Below, piece by piece: positions 44,983 through 64,000 of a stretch of 64,000 bases of DNA. A model generated the notes under the pieces. The model ran no database searches. It was not told where the DNA came from and saw only the letters and a program-made list of their open reading frames with translations. The position numbers and the translations under genes were made by a program. Source of the DNA: Scalesia atractyloides (lineage: Eukaryota > Streptophyta > Magnoliopsida > Asterales > Asteraceae); the NCBI GenBank assembly GCA_947069175.1, contig CAMTDV010000013.1, forward strand, positions 15,109,001-15,173,000, in the 5' to 3' direction. Numbering within the stretch: the stretch's first letter is position 1; the number at the start of each line of letters is the position of its first letter.

Positions 44983-45087
44983 AACAAAGATGAGAAAGCT
45001 GTAGATGTAGAGAGAGAAACACAAGATGTATATACACATATATACACATATATCTATCCATCTACATTCACCAGAATCTTATGGTTG

Positions 45088-53577
<8,490 letters not shown>

Positions 53578-56500
53578 TAGGAAATTTGAGTGTGGTTGGT
53601 GGTGTTGTTTGTTGAGTATATAGTTTCTATAATTGGTCTAGTTTTGGGTTGTGATATTATTCTCTCTCTAATCATTTGGATATAAATGGTGCTTTTGTGT
53701 TCGATGCATTCATCAACTGGCTCACATTACCAACATAGAGGTTCATCAACTGGCTCTGTTGGCATATGCTGATATAATATCACACGGTAGTTATCGGTTC
53801 ATGTTGTTTGTGAGATTAAGGATGGCAGGCACTGTAAAGTCAACCAATGTTGTTGACCAACTGGCAACTTAAAATGGAATGATGTTGGATATGTGAAGCT
53901 TTTGGTGAAAGATTGAGTTGTAAAATCTGGTTGATTCTTTAGTTGGGTAATCTTAGAAGTCAATGTAAAAGAAGAGAAATGGTATCAATCCCCATTCTTT
54001 GTTTATTGTTATCAATTGTTTATGAATTTATTCACTGCCTTCCTTTTGTGCCTAATTTTCTTCCATATTATGTCCTCATTTGGCTTTTGCTGCTTTGCTT
54101 TTTGTATATGAAGTGGTTGTTTGGATGATGTCTGTTAGATGTAAAAATGAGCGGGTTGGGTAACGGGTCAAAACATTTAGTCTTATTCGTAGGAAATACT
54201 TAAATGTAACAAATAAGCATTCAATTCAGAACCAATAAATGTAATTAGGAGAACCACATTATACATTTGTATGTATTGCTTTGAACGTGATACAAAAGAT
54301 GGTTATATGTTTCTAAGTAATGCTTTTTATGCACTGTGGCTCCAGCCGATCTCAGTGAGAGCTTGTCTTCACTGAACATTCTTTAAACGATAGATATAAC
54401 TGATGTAAACATGTTTAACTAATAAGATAATGATAATCTCTTCTTGTCTCACTGAAAAGGTGATCATTACCCATATAAATATTTAATATCCTAATGAGAA
54501 AGAATACCTTATATTCTCTCTAAAGCACAATGACATGGATAATCTATAGCTTCTCAAGAAAGTGATATTATAACAAAACAAATGTGAAAAGAGAATGCAA
54601 TTCCTTTTGAGTTCTTTACGATCATCTCTTTCTCTCTTTAAAATTTATATTCCAAGGTGCATAGCTGATCAACCACTCGATAATGAGTTTTTGTATTATA
54701 GGTTTTTCATTATGAGAGATATAAAGAATTAAAATTTATTATAGATTGTGCACCAATCGTGTTGGGTTTGTAGTAATTCCCTGTCAAATATTTTTATTTG
54801 TTGCAATAACATAAAAGTTGTTTGAAAGCTTATTTCCATATACGAGGATGCCTTGGGAAATCAATCACTACTTGGTGTGTTTGGTTTTTGGTTATTTTCA
54901 AAGGAATGAGAATATTAGGGAATTATATTTGGAATTTAAATTTATTAAAGACTTAGAAATTTGAAGAAATTGAAATAGTTTAAAGAAATTAGATATTTTT
55001 TGATGTATTTACGTAATAAAAGAAAAAAAAATTAAAAATTTTCACTGCTGCCACCACCGACCCATTATGGGAGAGGGGCAACGTGATGGGGGTGGTTATA
55101 CGAGTTGTGTGTAGGGTGACAGTTGCAGAGGCGATAACAACAAAGAAGTTGAAGATTCTAATTCTTATGATTAAATTCCTTCAAGGCTTTTTAAACTTTT
55201 CAAGGCATGTATATGTTTTCATATTATAGGTGGACGCCACTGAAGTGACCTTAATACTTGGTTGTGTTTCATTCTTACAGTTTTGTCAAGTGGTTGATCT
55301 ATGTCACTAGTAGTGGTTCTTATGTTTGGCATTGTATACCAATTTTTTTTTACTACAAGTGGGATATCCGTGCTTCGCGGCGGACTTTCGATCGATATCG
55401 ATTCGATGAGTTACAACATCGTTATGATACCGAGACTTGGTATAGCAACCGAAAGAGATATAAATGACCACCGACATCAATACCGATGTTGTCTAGACAC
55501 CATCGATTCGCTTCGGCACGGTACTCGGCCCAAATGAATATTGACGTGTGCTTTACATCGATAAAAACCTTAATTTACTTGGAAATAGCCATATTCTTGT
55601 ATCGGTTCCGGTAATACCAATAACGGTAGCGATTATTGTTCGGCCAAAATTGCTTCGGTTCATTTCGTCAGAACTATACAAAAAAGTTATATCTTTTCCA
55701 TTTTTCATCAATTCTATTTAAAGAAAAAAAAACACTACTATATGCAAATTAATATAAGAAATAATAATGTAGGGACATAAAAAAATAATAATGTTTTCTT
55801 ATTTTTTTAATACAATAGGGATATTTGACAAATAAATAGATAAAATATGTGAAGTTCATCCAACACTTAAATGTATTCTACATATATATCAACCATACAT
55901 CAAAAGCATCATATGTGAATTATACATGGCTTGATTTGATTGTGTTTATGAGTCATCTACAAATTAATTTATTTTTCACTGTAGCTAAGAAGTTGTTCAA
56001 TTATATTATATATTATATATATATTATATATACAATAATGTATTTAAGATATTCTTGCGATATCTATAGTATTAATTGCGACTCTTTTTTAACTCATTAT
56101 TTGTTAAATTACTTGGTAGTAGATCCACGGTCGTTTTGTGACATCAAATGAAAACAATTTGTTAGATTATTCTAGCCTTCTCATGAAATCTTTGGTTAGT
56201 TTAAAGGGTTTGAGTTATAAACATTGATATTTATTTTACCGTGATACAAAATAACACAATAACATACTCTTTTTCACTCTCATTTGATCATGAAACAACC
56301 CATATTACATATACCTTTATTTTTCTCATGTTCAACCTACAAGATAAATATTTAAGATTTTTAATTTGTCGTTTGAAGAACAAGAATATTTTTTAGCGAG
56401 TGCTTACTGCTAGCGTGATAAGTCAAACTGATTCCGACTGAATAACGTCGGTACTAGTATCAGTGTTATCAGAACAAGTACCAATATTCGTTATTATGGT

Positions 56501-56845
56501 TTTCGATCAACGTAAAACAATGTGTCAATATCTTTTCAGACATATCACGTTTTTATATCTTGAGTCTCTCTTTTTTAATTGCTTAATAGGTATAGGGATG
56601 AGCTTGGTATCAACTGGTACCGGTCCATTTCAATGGTACCGTCCTGTACAAAAATACACGGTATGGTACAGTTCGATACAAGTGTTTGAAGGTAAAACTG
56701 GTACCAAAAACAAACCGGTACTTAGCCAAATCAGTACTAGTACCCTGTAGCATTTACCCATCCCTAAACAGGTGTCGACACCATAATAAATCAAATCCAT
56801 ATCAACCAAAATCCGGCCGCATCACGCAAGTTACCCCACTACTTT
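53578..56845. other. Intergenic between AUG6 and PP2A B'
   Basis: No gene is supported. The first 300 bp are probably AUG6 3' UTR. Short frames (53,943-54,128; 55,849-56,151) lack motifs. One MITE-like unit is at 56,593-56,766; a gatatcgatt-rich, possibly related stretch lies at 55,370-55,620. Confidence 0.5.
56593..56766. mobile_element. GGTACCGG-rich MITE
   Basis: Ends tagggatgagc and acccatcccta are inverted; the interior repeats ggtaccg/cggtacc words in both orientations. Confidence 0.6.
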
Positions 56846-56847
56846 AT

Positions 56848-56860
56848 TTATAAAAATATT
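56848..56860 (+). promoter_or_regulatory. TATA-like element of the PP2A B' gene
   Basis: tttataaaaatat about 35 bp before a pyrimidine-rich, probable start region (56,880-56,945), followed by a leader with an intron. Confidence 0.45.
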
Positions 56861-57037
56861 AAATGAATTTTCTCACCGAACCAAACACACATTAGACAAG
56901 AACCAGAGATTGCTTTCTCATAACCCATTTTCTCTCTCCTTAATTGCGATCGGGTTTCAGAATTTTGTCACTCACTTTTATTCTTTTGACTTTTTTTCTC
57001 TGATGATATTCTCCGTTATCTGCTTCTTCGCCCTCAC

Positions 57038-57521
57038 GTAAGTATCCTCATCATCATCCTCTCGATTTATTTCACAATTTGTTCCATTTTACTGCACAAT
57101 AATTCTTCGATTTATCTATTTTCCCTCAATTTCCTCTCAATTCTAACATATTTATCTCAAATAATGCTATGTAAATGTGTTCTAGACCGTCTTCAGATCT
57201 TGTTATATGTTGATCGGATTGATTATGTTCTGAAACGTTGTTAATAGATAAGTTATTTCAATTAGGACTTGTATTGTTGTTTTTTTTCATTATTAGTTGA
57301 TTTGGTGAATGAATTGTATGATATATTTGAATTATGAGGTTTTTGCATTATTGGATCTATATTTGTAACTTCTTTTTGTAACCTAATAGCCGGATTTGTT
57401 TGATTTGTTTGCTTGCAGGTGAAGACTGTTTTTGGATTGATTCTATTGTAGGTTTTTTTTAATTAATTTATTTATATTTTGTAACCTAATTGCTGGATTT
57501 GTTTAATTTGTTGGCTTGCAG
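57038..57521 (+). other. 5' UTR intron(s) with a duplicated 3' splice site
   Basis: Donor cacg/gtaagt at 57,038. A block of about 74 bp ending in the acceptor and first exon bases (gtaacctaat.gc.ggatttgttt...cttgcag/g.gaagactg) occurs twice, offset 103 bp, giving acceptors before 57,419 and 57,522. Either could be used, or the first could open a 32-nt exon ending at gtag/gttttt (57,450). Confidence 0.6.
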
Positions 57522-57585
57522 GAGAAGACTGTTTTCGGATTGATTATATTTGTATTCGGGTTTATCGCGTGTTTTTCGGGTGCTG

Positions 57586-57661
57586 ATGTTGCTATGAAGC
57601 TGACTTGTAGTTGGTTTCAACGACATATAGTTCTTTGATGTTGTTCTTTAGGTATTTATAA
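57586..57661 (+). promoter_or_regulatory. Three overlapping upstream ORFs before the PP2A B' start
   Basis: If this stretch is exonic, it has ATG frames at 57,586-57,597 (3 codons), 57,594-57,638 (14 codons) and 57,638-57,661 (7 codons), the last two joined by TGATG. Such overlapping uORFs can damp translation. A possible acceptor (tttag at about 57,651) could remove them. Confidence 0.45.
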
Positions 57662-57734
57662 GAAACATTTGAGTGGAAGAAGAATTTTTTTTAGGGATTT
57701 GCGTCATTGAACGTTGGAAATTTTCGTTTAAGTG

Positions 57735-60721
57735 ATGATCAAACAGATACTTAATAGGATCCCGTCACGGAAGGGACATAAGTCATCCGATAATCGAGAT
57801 AATCGAGATGGAGGGAATGCGAATTCAGCTTCGAGTACGTCAACCAGTTCTCGACACAGCAATGATGCAGCACTTAATTGGTCTAATAGCGCACATCCTG
57901 CATCCGGTCATGGTCAAAGTCTTAACCCTTTGTCGAAAAGTGGCGGTAATAAGGTTGATAACGCGTTGACATCAAAGCTGAATGGTAATCAGGTTGTTTC
58001 GACCACGTACGAGGCTTTGCCTAGCCTCAAAGACGTGCCGAATTCCGAAAAACAGAACTTGTTTATCCGGAAGCTAAACATGTGTTGTGTCGTATTTGAT
58101 TTTACGGACCCGACAAAGAATTTGAAAGAAAAGGAGATCAAACGACAGACTTTGGCTGAGCTTGTTGATTACGTGTCGTCTGCGAATGGGAAGTTTTCGG
58201 AAACTGTTATGCAAGAGATAGTTAAGATGGTGTCGGCAAACATATTTAGAAGGCTCACACCGCAACCTCGCGATAACAAGATGTTAGAAACTTTTGACGG
58301 TGAAGAAGAAGAGCCTTCAATGGACCCCGCATGGCCTCATTTGCAGTTAGTTTACGAGTTTTTTCTACGATTCGTAGCGTCACCGGAGACAGATGCGAAG
58401 CTCGCTAAACGGTACATCGACCACGGTTTTATCTTACGCTGGTTAGATTTGTTCGACTCCGAAGATCCGAGAGAACGCGAGTATTTGAAATTCGTACTTC
58501 ATCGTATGTATGGAAAGTTTATGGTGCACAGACCGTTTATCCGGAAAGCAATCAACAACATATTTTTTCGGTTCATTTTCGAAACCGAAAAACATAACGG
58601 AATTGCGGAGCTGTTAGAAATTTTAGGCAGCATTATTAACGGTTTCGCTTTGCCGTTAAAGGAAGAACACAAGCTGTTTCTCGTTAGGGCGTTAATACCA
58701 CTTCACAAGCCGAAATGCATACCGATGTACCATCAGCAGCTGTCTTACTGCATCACTCAGTTTGTTGAAAAGGACTGTAAACTTGCTGATACTGTTATTA
58801 GAGGTTTGTTAAAGTATTGGCCGATCACTAACAGTTCGAAAGAGGTTATGTTCTTGAGCGAGCTTGAGGAGGTTCTAGAAGCGACGCAGCCTCCGGAGTT
58901 TCAACGATGTATGGTTCCGTTGTTTAGACAGATTTCGAACTGCTTGAGCAGTTCACACTTTCAGGTAACTAATTTTGCTACTTTGTTTACTATTCTGATT
59001 CATGTTATTGTTGAATTTCTTTGCATATGCTAGAATACAAATGTTATTGGAATATATATTCACCCATGATAAAAGAAAATTGTTAAAAAGTTCACTTGGG
59101 ATGTATTAATTATGTTCTCATATGATGGTTTCACTGTTCAGAAGTTGATAAAAATGAGTAATTATAGTCGTAAAAGGTTTCCAAAAATGCAATGTTGCAG
59201 TTTTCATCCCGGCTTAAGTTTTATAAAATACCTTTAAGTCTTCAACTAAGTTTTGGCCTATATATGAATAAGAGTAAAATGCCAATTTCATCCCTGAGGT
59301 TTGGCCAGTTTTGCGACTTTCGTCTAAAGGTTTGTTTTTCCGCATCTGGATCCAAAAGGGTTGAAATTTTGCCCGTTTCATCCAACTCGTTAACTCCATC
59401 CATTTTTCTCCATTAAGTCAGGGGTATTTTCGTCTTTTTTTGTTAACTTAAAGGGCAATTTAGTCTTTTTCACACATACAATGAAAAAGACCGAATTGCC
59501 CTTTAAGTTAACAAAAAAGACGGAAGTACCACTGACTTAATGGAGAAAAATGGATGGAGTTAACAAGCCAGATGAAAGTGGAAAGGTTTCAAACCTTTTG
59601 GATGCAGATGCGGAAAAACAAACCTTTGGATGAATTCACAGAACTGGCCAAACCTCAAGGATGAAAATGGCATTTTACGCTATAGGCTAGCAGTTGGCTA
59701 CAAAGTCTAAATTTCCTAAAAAGTATAAAAAGTCATAAAACACCAAAACTTCAACCATAAAACACACCAAAAACCCACAAATAATAAAATGAGGATTACT
59801 AAAACATCATGTATGTGATTTGTGTTTTGGATGACAAGGCTCTGATTATTGAATGACAAACATTATTGTGTTTTATGTCGATTAGCATGTTGTGTTTTAT
59901 ATTCATAGTTCTATGGTTATGTGTTTGAAGTTTTTATAGAGTATTCTGGTATTTTAGTAGTTTTCACTATGTTATTTGTGGGTTTTAGGTGTGTTTTATG
60001 TCTATGTCTGAAATTATAATGTTTTATGACTTTTTACATGTTTTAGTAAGTTTGGACTTTGTAGCCGAACCCCACCCTTATTCTATAATAATTATTGTTG
60101 ATATAATAAAACTATATATAAACAATTAATCATGTGATAAAAACTATATTATTTTAATAGTTATCTAGTTTTTTTTGAATAAAATGATTTAGGAAATTGT
60201 ACATCAAAATAAACTTCTAGCGACTTTTGATCCCTTTAGGTTTCTTTTAAAGTTATTTTTTTTTGACCCGTTTGGTTTAAAACATAAACCAAATCAACGC
60301 ATCACTAACTTACACAACAACACAAATCTTTATTGAACAAAAACTAACATTTTCTTGTAATATGTAGGTGGCTGAAAGAGCATTGTTCCTATGGAACAAT
60401 GATCATATCGAGAACCTGATAAAACAAAACCGCAAAGTAATCCTACCAATCATATTCCCCGCTCTAGAGAGAAACGCAAAAAGCCACTGGAATCAAGCTG
60501 TCAGAAGTTTGACTGTGAACGTTAAAAAAATCTTCTCAGATGCCGACCCTGAACTCTTCGAGGAATGCTTGTTAAAGTATCAAGAAGACGAATCTAAAAA
60601 AGAAGAAATGAGGTCTAAACGTGAAGCGATATGGAAACGTCTAGAAGAAGTTGCTGAAAAGAGAACTGGTTCCGGTGCCACCAGTCAACCCATGCTGTTT
60701 CCTACAAATAAGGTGACCTAA
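57735..60721 (+). CDS. PP2A regulatory subunit B' (B56 family)
   Basis: B' subunits bind the PP2A scaffold/catalytic dimer and choose its substrates and location. Two coding exons (57,735-58,964; 60,368-60,721) join in phase 0 at ...SSHFQ/VAERALFLWNN to give 527 residues. The head is MIKQILNRIPSRKG plus a Ser/Asn-rich, disordered 80 residues. The B56 HEAT-repeat body starts near YEALPSLKDVPNSEKQ and includes EEPSMDPAWPHLQLVYEFFLRFV, RYIDHGFILRWLDLFDSEDPRE, HRMYGKFMVHRPFIRK, NIFFRFIFETEKHNGIAE, IPLHKPKCIPMYHQQLSY, LKYWPITNSSKEVMFL, EATQPPEFQRCMVPLFRQ and IIFPALERNAKSHWNQAV. Then comes a charged coiled tail (KYQEDESKKEEMRSKREAIW) ending LFPTNKVT. The MIKQIL start resembles the Arabidopsis B' gamma/zeta/eta/theta group; the exact orthologue is not assigned. 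No lesion seen. The preceding GTG is not a start. The intron carries a fold-back element. Confidence 0.95.
59272..59680. mobile_element. Long-arm fold-back element in the PP2A B' intron
   Basis: Arms of about 190 bp: gagtaaaatgccaatttcatccctgagg on the left against cctcaaggatgaaaatggcatttta on the right, meeting near 59,475 (cacacatacaatg). Same family as 50,952-51,465 in AUG6 intron 12. Not coding. Confidence 0.8.
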
Positions 60722-62739
60722 CCACTGGCTAAACTAAAACCATATTGAAAAATGAAAACCCGTTTTATTGGGTTTTTAAATGTATGACTTGAATGGCAAG
60801 AATGTGTATATGCATACTTATATCTATATATAATAGATATATTTGGAATGGGTTGCCTCTAGAGATTGAATCTGGCCATTTTGTTGCAAGTTTCAAAAGG
60901 GTGACAAGAAAAAGCTTTGATTTTTTCAGGCATTTGTTTACTTTTGTTTTTTAATATATATTTCTCTGAATTTATACTATTGTTGTACTCCTTTATTTCT
61001 CACTTTTAATGTTGTATCATATTACTTTGTGGTTTTGATCTGGTTGACTTAATTGTTACCCTTTTGTTATTTCCCTATCAACTTTTGTGTATCACCATTT
61101 GCTTCTGCACATCTTTTGTCCCATGCGGTAAACATATAGGTTATTCCTCGTTGATAGAAATACTAACATTTTTTTTTCGTATATTTTAAGTTAGAATATA
61201 AGAATAAAATACTTGACCCCTAACTCGCTAGTCTTATTGAGATCAATAGCTAACTGAATTTAGGGGTGAATAGACTTTGGTTCGAGTTGGTTATTGTAAC
61301 TGAAACCGAACCAATGATTTCAGTTTTTAGAATTTGAAGTCCTTGGGTTTCGGTTAAGTTGGTTACGCTCACTGTGGCGGCTGGATTAATTTGTCTGTTG
61401 GCAAACGTCAACTCGTTAAGAGATAGAGATACTCATGTTGAATAATCCATTGTGACCTGACCTGTTAGCAGACATTCTCTTCGCGGGCTAATGATGCTTT
61501 TCTTTACTTAAACGGGTTAAATGTTTAAATTCTAAGTTTTGACAACCAGCCAAATGGTAGATAGTCGCCCAAGGTTTTTTTTTATTATAATATGAGCTTT
61601 AGTTTGTTGTGTTGATGGTATATCTTCCAATAAGTACGCGTGCAAGCACACACAATACATGAAACCTATTCTTATCACCATCAAATGGTCACCCCTTAAT
61701 CGACCTCATGACATAGTTAAACACTTAACTAAGAGCATATGTGACACATCTGGTGACGAACGATCTCACATTACTCGTTGCCCCTCTCATTTCTCTCTCC
61801 TAACCCTCTTCACATTCTGCATCTTTCTTTAACATCTACGGTCCGTGAAGCTTAAAACATTGACTACATATGGTTTGGTGGTTGTGTTCGTTAGAATTGC
61901 GTATTTTGAGCATCAAAAATGTGTTGGAGGCTAAGGAGTTTTACGTCAGACTTTTCCAATGAGAACCCCACAGACCCAACCTTCCACATGGACCGGCCCT
62001 CTCTTTTCTCTTCTCACAAAAAAATCATCCGTGGACGTCGTAGCATACAGAAACAGCGATGTTCGTCGCCCTTCTCTCCCAGTTAAGCCCACAAACATCT
62101 GTGGTTTTTCGAACGTAGATGGTCCAAAGTTTTCTTGTCTTGTGTAATATGTTAAATTGTATCATTGTATTTTGAAATGTTGCCGTCAAATCAATCACAC
62201 ATATTTGATGTATGGATAGATAGGTTTTGTTTATTACAAAAACTTTAGTTGTTACCACTTAAATCATTCATTGATGGCATTCAATGTTATTTCATTCATG
62301 CATGAATTGATGTTTTTTTTACTTTGACCAAGAAAATGACACCCATTTTTGTTGGTTTTATTCCACTTTTGTCATACATGATTATAGTTCGAAAATACAA
62401 AAAAAGAAAGTGAAAGGAAAGCAACAATACCTTGTGATGTGATATGCTCCAATGTCCAATATTACTTACGGTACGTCTTCCCTAATTTAATGATAAAAAC
62501 ATGCCACGAGTTGTAAAAGATGATCCACATCCTTTTGTTAATTCTGCAAAATATGTTTCAAACCTACTTATCATAATTATGATTTAATTGAACGAAATTG
62601 CCTCCATTGTAATTTTTATCATTTAATTCTTTCTATGTTTGGCAGTCACTAGTCAGTGAGAATGAGATTGTTTGCGGTACTAGCACTAGTCGTGTGGGTT
62701 AGGAGGCGGATTTTGTTTATTGGTGCAACTCAAATTTTC
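60722..62739. other. 3' flank and intergenic, no further gene
   Basis: The first 200-300 bp are likely PP2A B' 3' UTR. Beyond that, only short, motif-free frames (e.g. 61,959-62,147 plus). Confidence 0.5.
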
Positions 62740-63254
62740 TTTATATATATATATATAATATATATATATGGGAATGTCCATTTGAGAAGAAATTTAATGT
62801 GAGAAGAAAAAGAAGAAAGACAATAATGGTAAAACATTAAATAGTTTATAATTGCTCTCATTAATTATGTTATCTCTCATTAATAAAGCAAAAACATTCT
62901 ATCCTACACATTTCAAAATTTATTCTACATATGTCTTACATTTATCAGAATTTACCCTACACACATGTACATTTACTTTACACATTTCAAAATTTTATCC
63001 TACGCATACTAAAATGTATCCTACGCATGTCGAAAATTGTCCTTCACCATCGATTATTTTATCTTAAAAGAGTATATTAAAAAACATGAGTTACTAGTTT
63101 AATTAGCTAATTAATGATAATTATAGATTTACCTATATGCCCTTTTTTATAATATTATATACACAAATTAAATGAAGTAAATGGAGAATTTCTATTGGTT
63201 TAAAAGTTATTTTTTTATTCTTACAAAATTTTCTTCTCATTTGAACTCTCCACT
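62740..63254. mobile_element. TA-flanked MITE with GTCCATTTGAGAAG ends
   Basis: Left ggaatgtccatttgagaagaaa and right ttttcttctcatttgaactctcc are inverted, and both sides abut (TA)n tracts. The interior has repeated acacatttca / tcctacgcat words near 62,900-63,030. Confidence 0.65.
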
Positions 63255-63265
63255 ATATATATATA

Positions 63266-63521
63266 TTAGGGTGGAGTTCTAGAGTGAACACCAGTGTATT
63301 TGTGAACCGAGTGAACAAATCCTGGCTATTGATTGACATCATCAAATCGTAAAATACACTAGTGTATTTTTATCATCAAATCTTGATCAAATCCTTGCCA
63401 TTGACATACACTTGTGTATTAATAATTCAAGGGCTAGGATTAGTTCACACAGTTCATTATCAAGGGGGTTGTTCACAAATACGGGGTGTGATATATATAT
63501 ATATATACACCCCGTATTTCC
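63266..63521. mobile_element. Second MITE with terminal perfect hairpin
   Basis: Starts ggtggagttctagagtgaacacc; direct and inverted gtgtatttgtgaac / gttcacaaatac words. It ends in a hairpin at 63,477-63,519 with 13-bp arms (AAATACGGGGTGT) around an (AT)n loop. Confidence 0.6.
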
Positions 63522-64000
63522 AATCCACACACCGGTGGGCCTAGGTAGGGAATATCGTGACGTAAGTTGATATTATCATAGACATTTAAACACAGCACAA
63601 CGAAGTCTTTGGATTTAAATTACTATTACAAAATGAAATGTTCAAAGTACGAAAATAATATACAGACAGCTTGTAACGAAAGATCCACAGACGGATGTAA
63701 AATATACAAAAATGTGTAACAGACTTTGGGCAGATCTAAGGATTTGCAAGATCCTCTTATATCACTACCGAGCAGCTTCCAGCCTATTTCTTATTGTACC
63801 TGCATCTTAGTCTTTTGAAAATACGTCAGCTTTCGCTGGTAAATACACCCGACTGACTCATTTTGAAAACATTTTAAAAATTAGATTTAAGTGCACAGGA
63901 CACAAATCTTTTATAACTTGGGAAAGTCAGCTTTGTAACCTTGTTAACAGCTTTACATGTTTGTCAATACATATGAGGCCCAATATAGAGACCGAGACAT
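63522..64000. other. Window end, nothing assigned
   Basis: No frame, repeat boundary or RNA motif recognised. Confidence 0.4.

Noticed and set aside
44784..45047. Minus-strand ORF of 87 residues
   Set aside because: Shadow of the GA-rich AUG6 5' UTR; it reads as Ser/Leu low complexity.
59192..59416. ORF pairs on both strands near 59.3 kb
   Set aside because: Both are translations of the fold-back element arms in the PP2A B' intron.

Overview
This is a plant nuclear window. It is AT-rich, has intron-split genes with canonical plant splice sites, and is packed with plant LTR retrotransposons and small DNA transposons. The style of its repeats and protein matches suggests a eudicot, most likely a daisy-family (Asteraceae) species; that placement is inference. 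Only two host genes can be supported fully, both on the + strand in the last third. The first is AUGMIN subunit 6 (AUG6; 13 coding exons, 45,088-53,577), part of the augmin complex that recruits gamma-tubulin to existing microtubules. The second is a protein phosphatase 2A B' (B56) regulatory subunit (2 coding exons, 57,735-60,721). They sit 4.2 kb apart with no sign of joint regulation.

Layout. 1-7.6 kb: decayed retroelement territory, including a minus-strand LTR element with a tRNA-Asp-type primer-binding site, a 1.7 kb LTR and many CACGGCCCCGTG-like palindromes. 8.2-10.5 kb: broken Ty1/copia pol. 11.7-17.9 kb: PIF/Harbinger remnants (ORF1 and transposase), with ORF1 split by a 2.67 kb solo LTR. 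18-28.5 kb: small elements (SINEs, hAT, MULE, ORF1-only Harbingers, a possible Helitron, tandem repeats). 28.5-33 kb: no convincing gene. 33.1-42.1 kb: a decayed Ty3/gypsy Tat-lineage element carrying two further insertions, one of them a second copy of the 2.6 kb solo LTR. 43-53.6 kb: AUG6 with a duplicated promoter/5' UTR and repeat-filled introns. 57-60.7 kb: the PP2A B' gene. 60.7-64 kb: intergenic sequence with palindromic MITEs.

Most notable: the two solo LTRs (11,998-14,669 minus; 36,226-38,795 plus) each have perfect 5-bp target duplications. They share an ordered set of four tRNA-like modules, three of them spaced about 168 bp apart, with Pol III A/B-box-like motifs and, in two modules, a hyper-extended D-arm hairpin. 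I know of no description of this arrangement. Other points are a one-base frameshift and a GC-AG intron in AUG6, a duplicated 3' splice site upstream of the PP2A B' start codon, and one fold-back element family in introns of both host genes. There is no prokaryotic-type system, CRISPR array or rRNA. All boundaries were read by eye.
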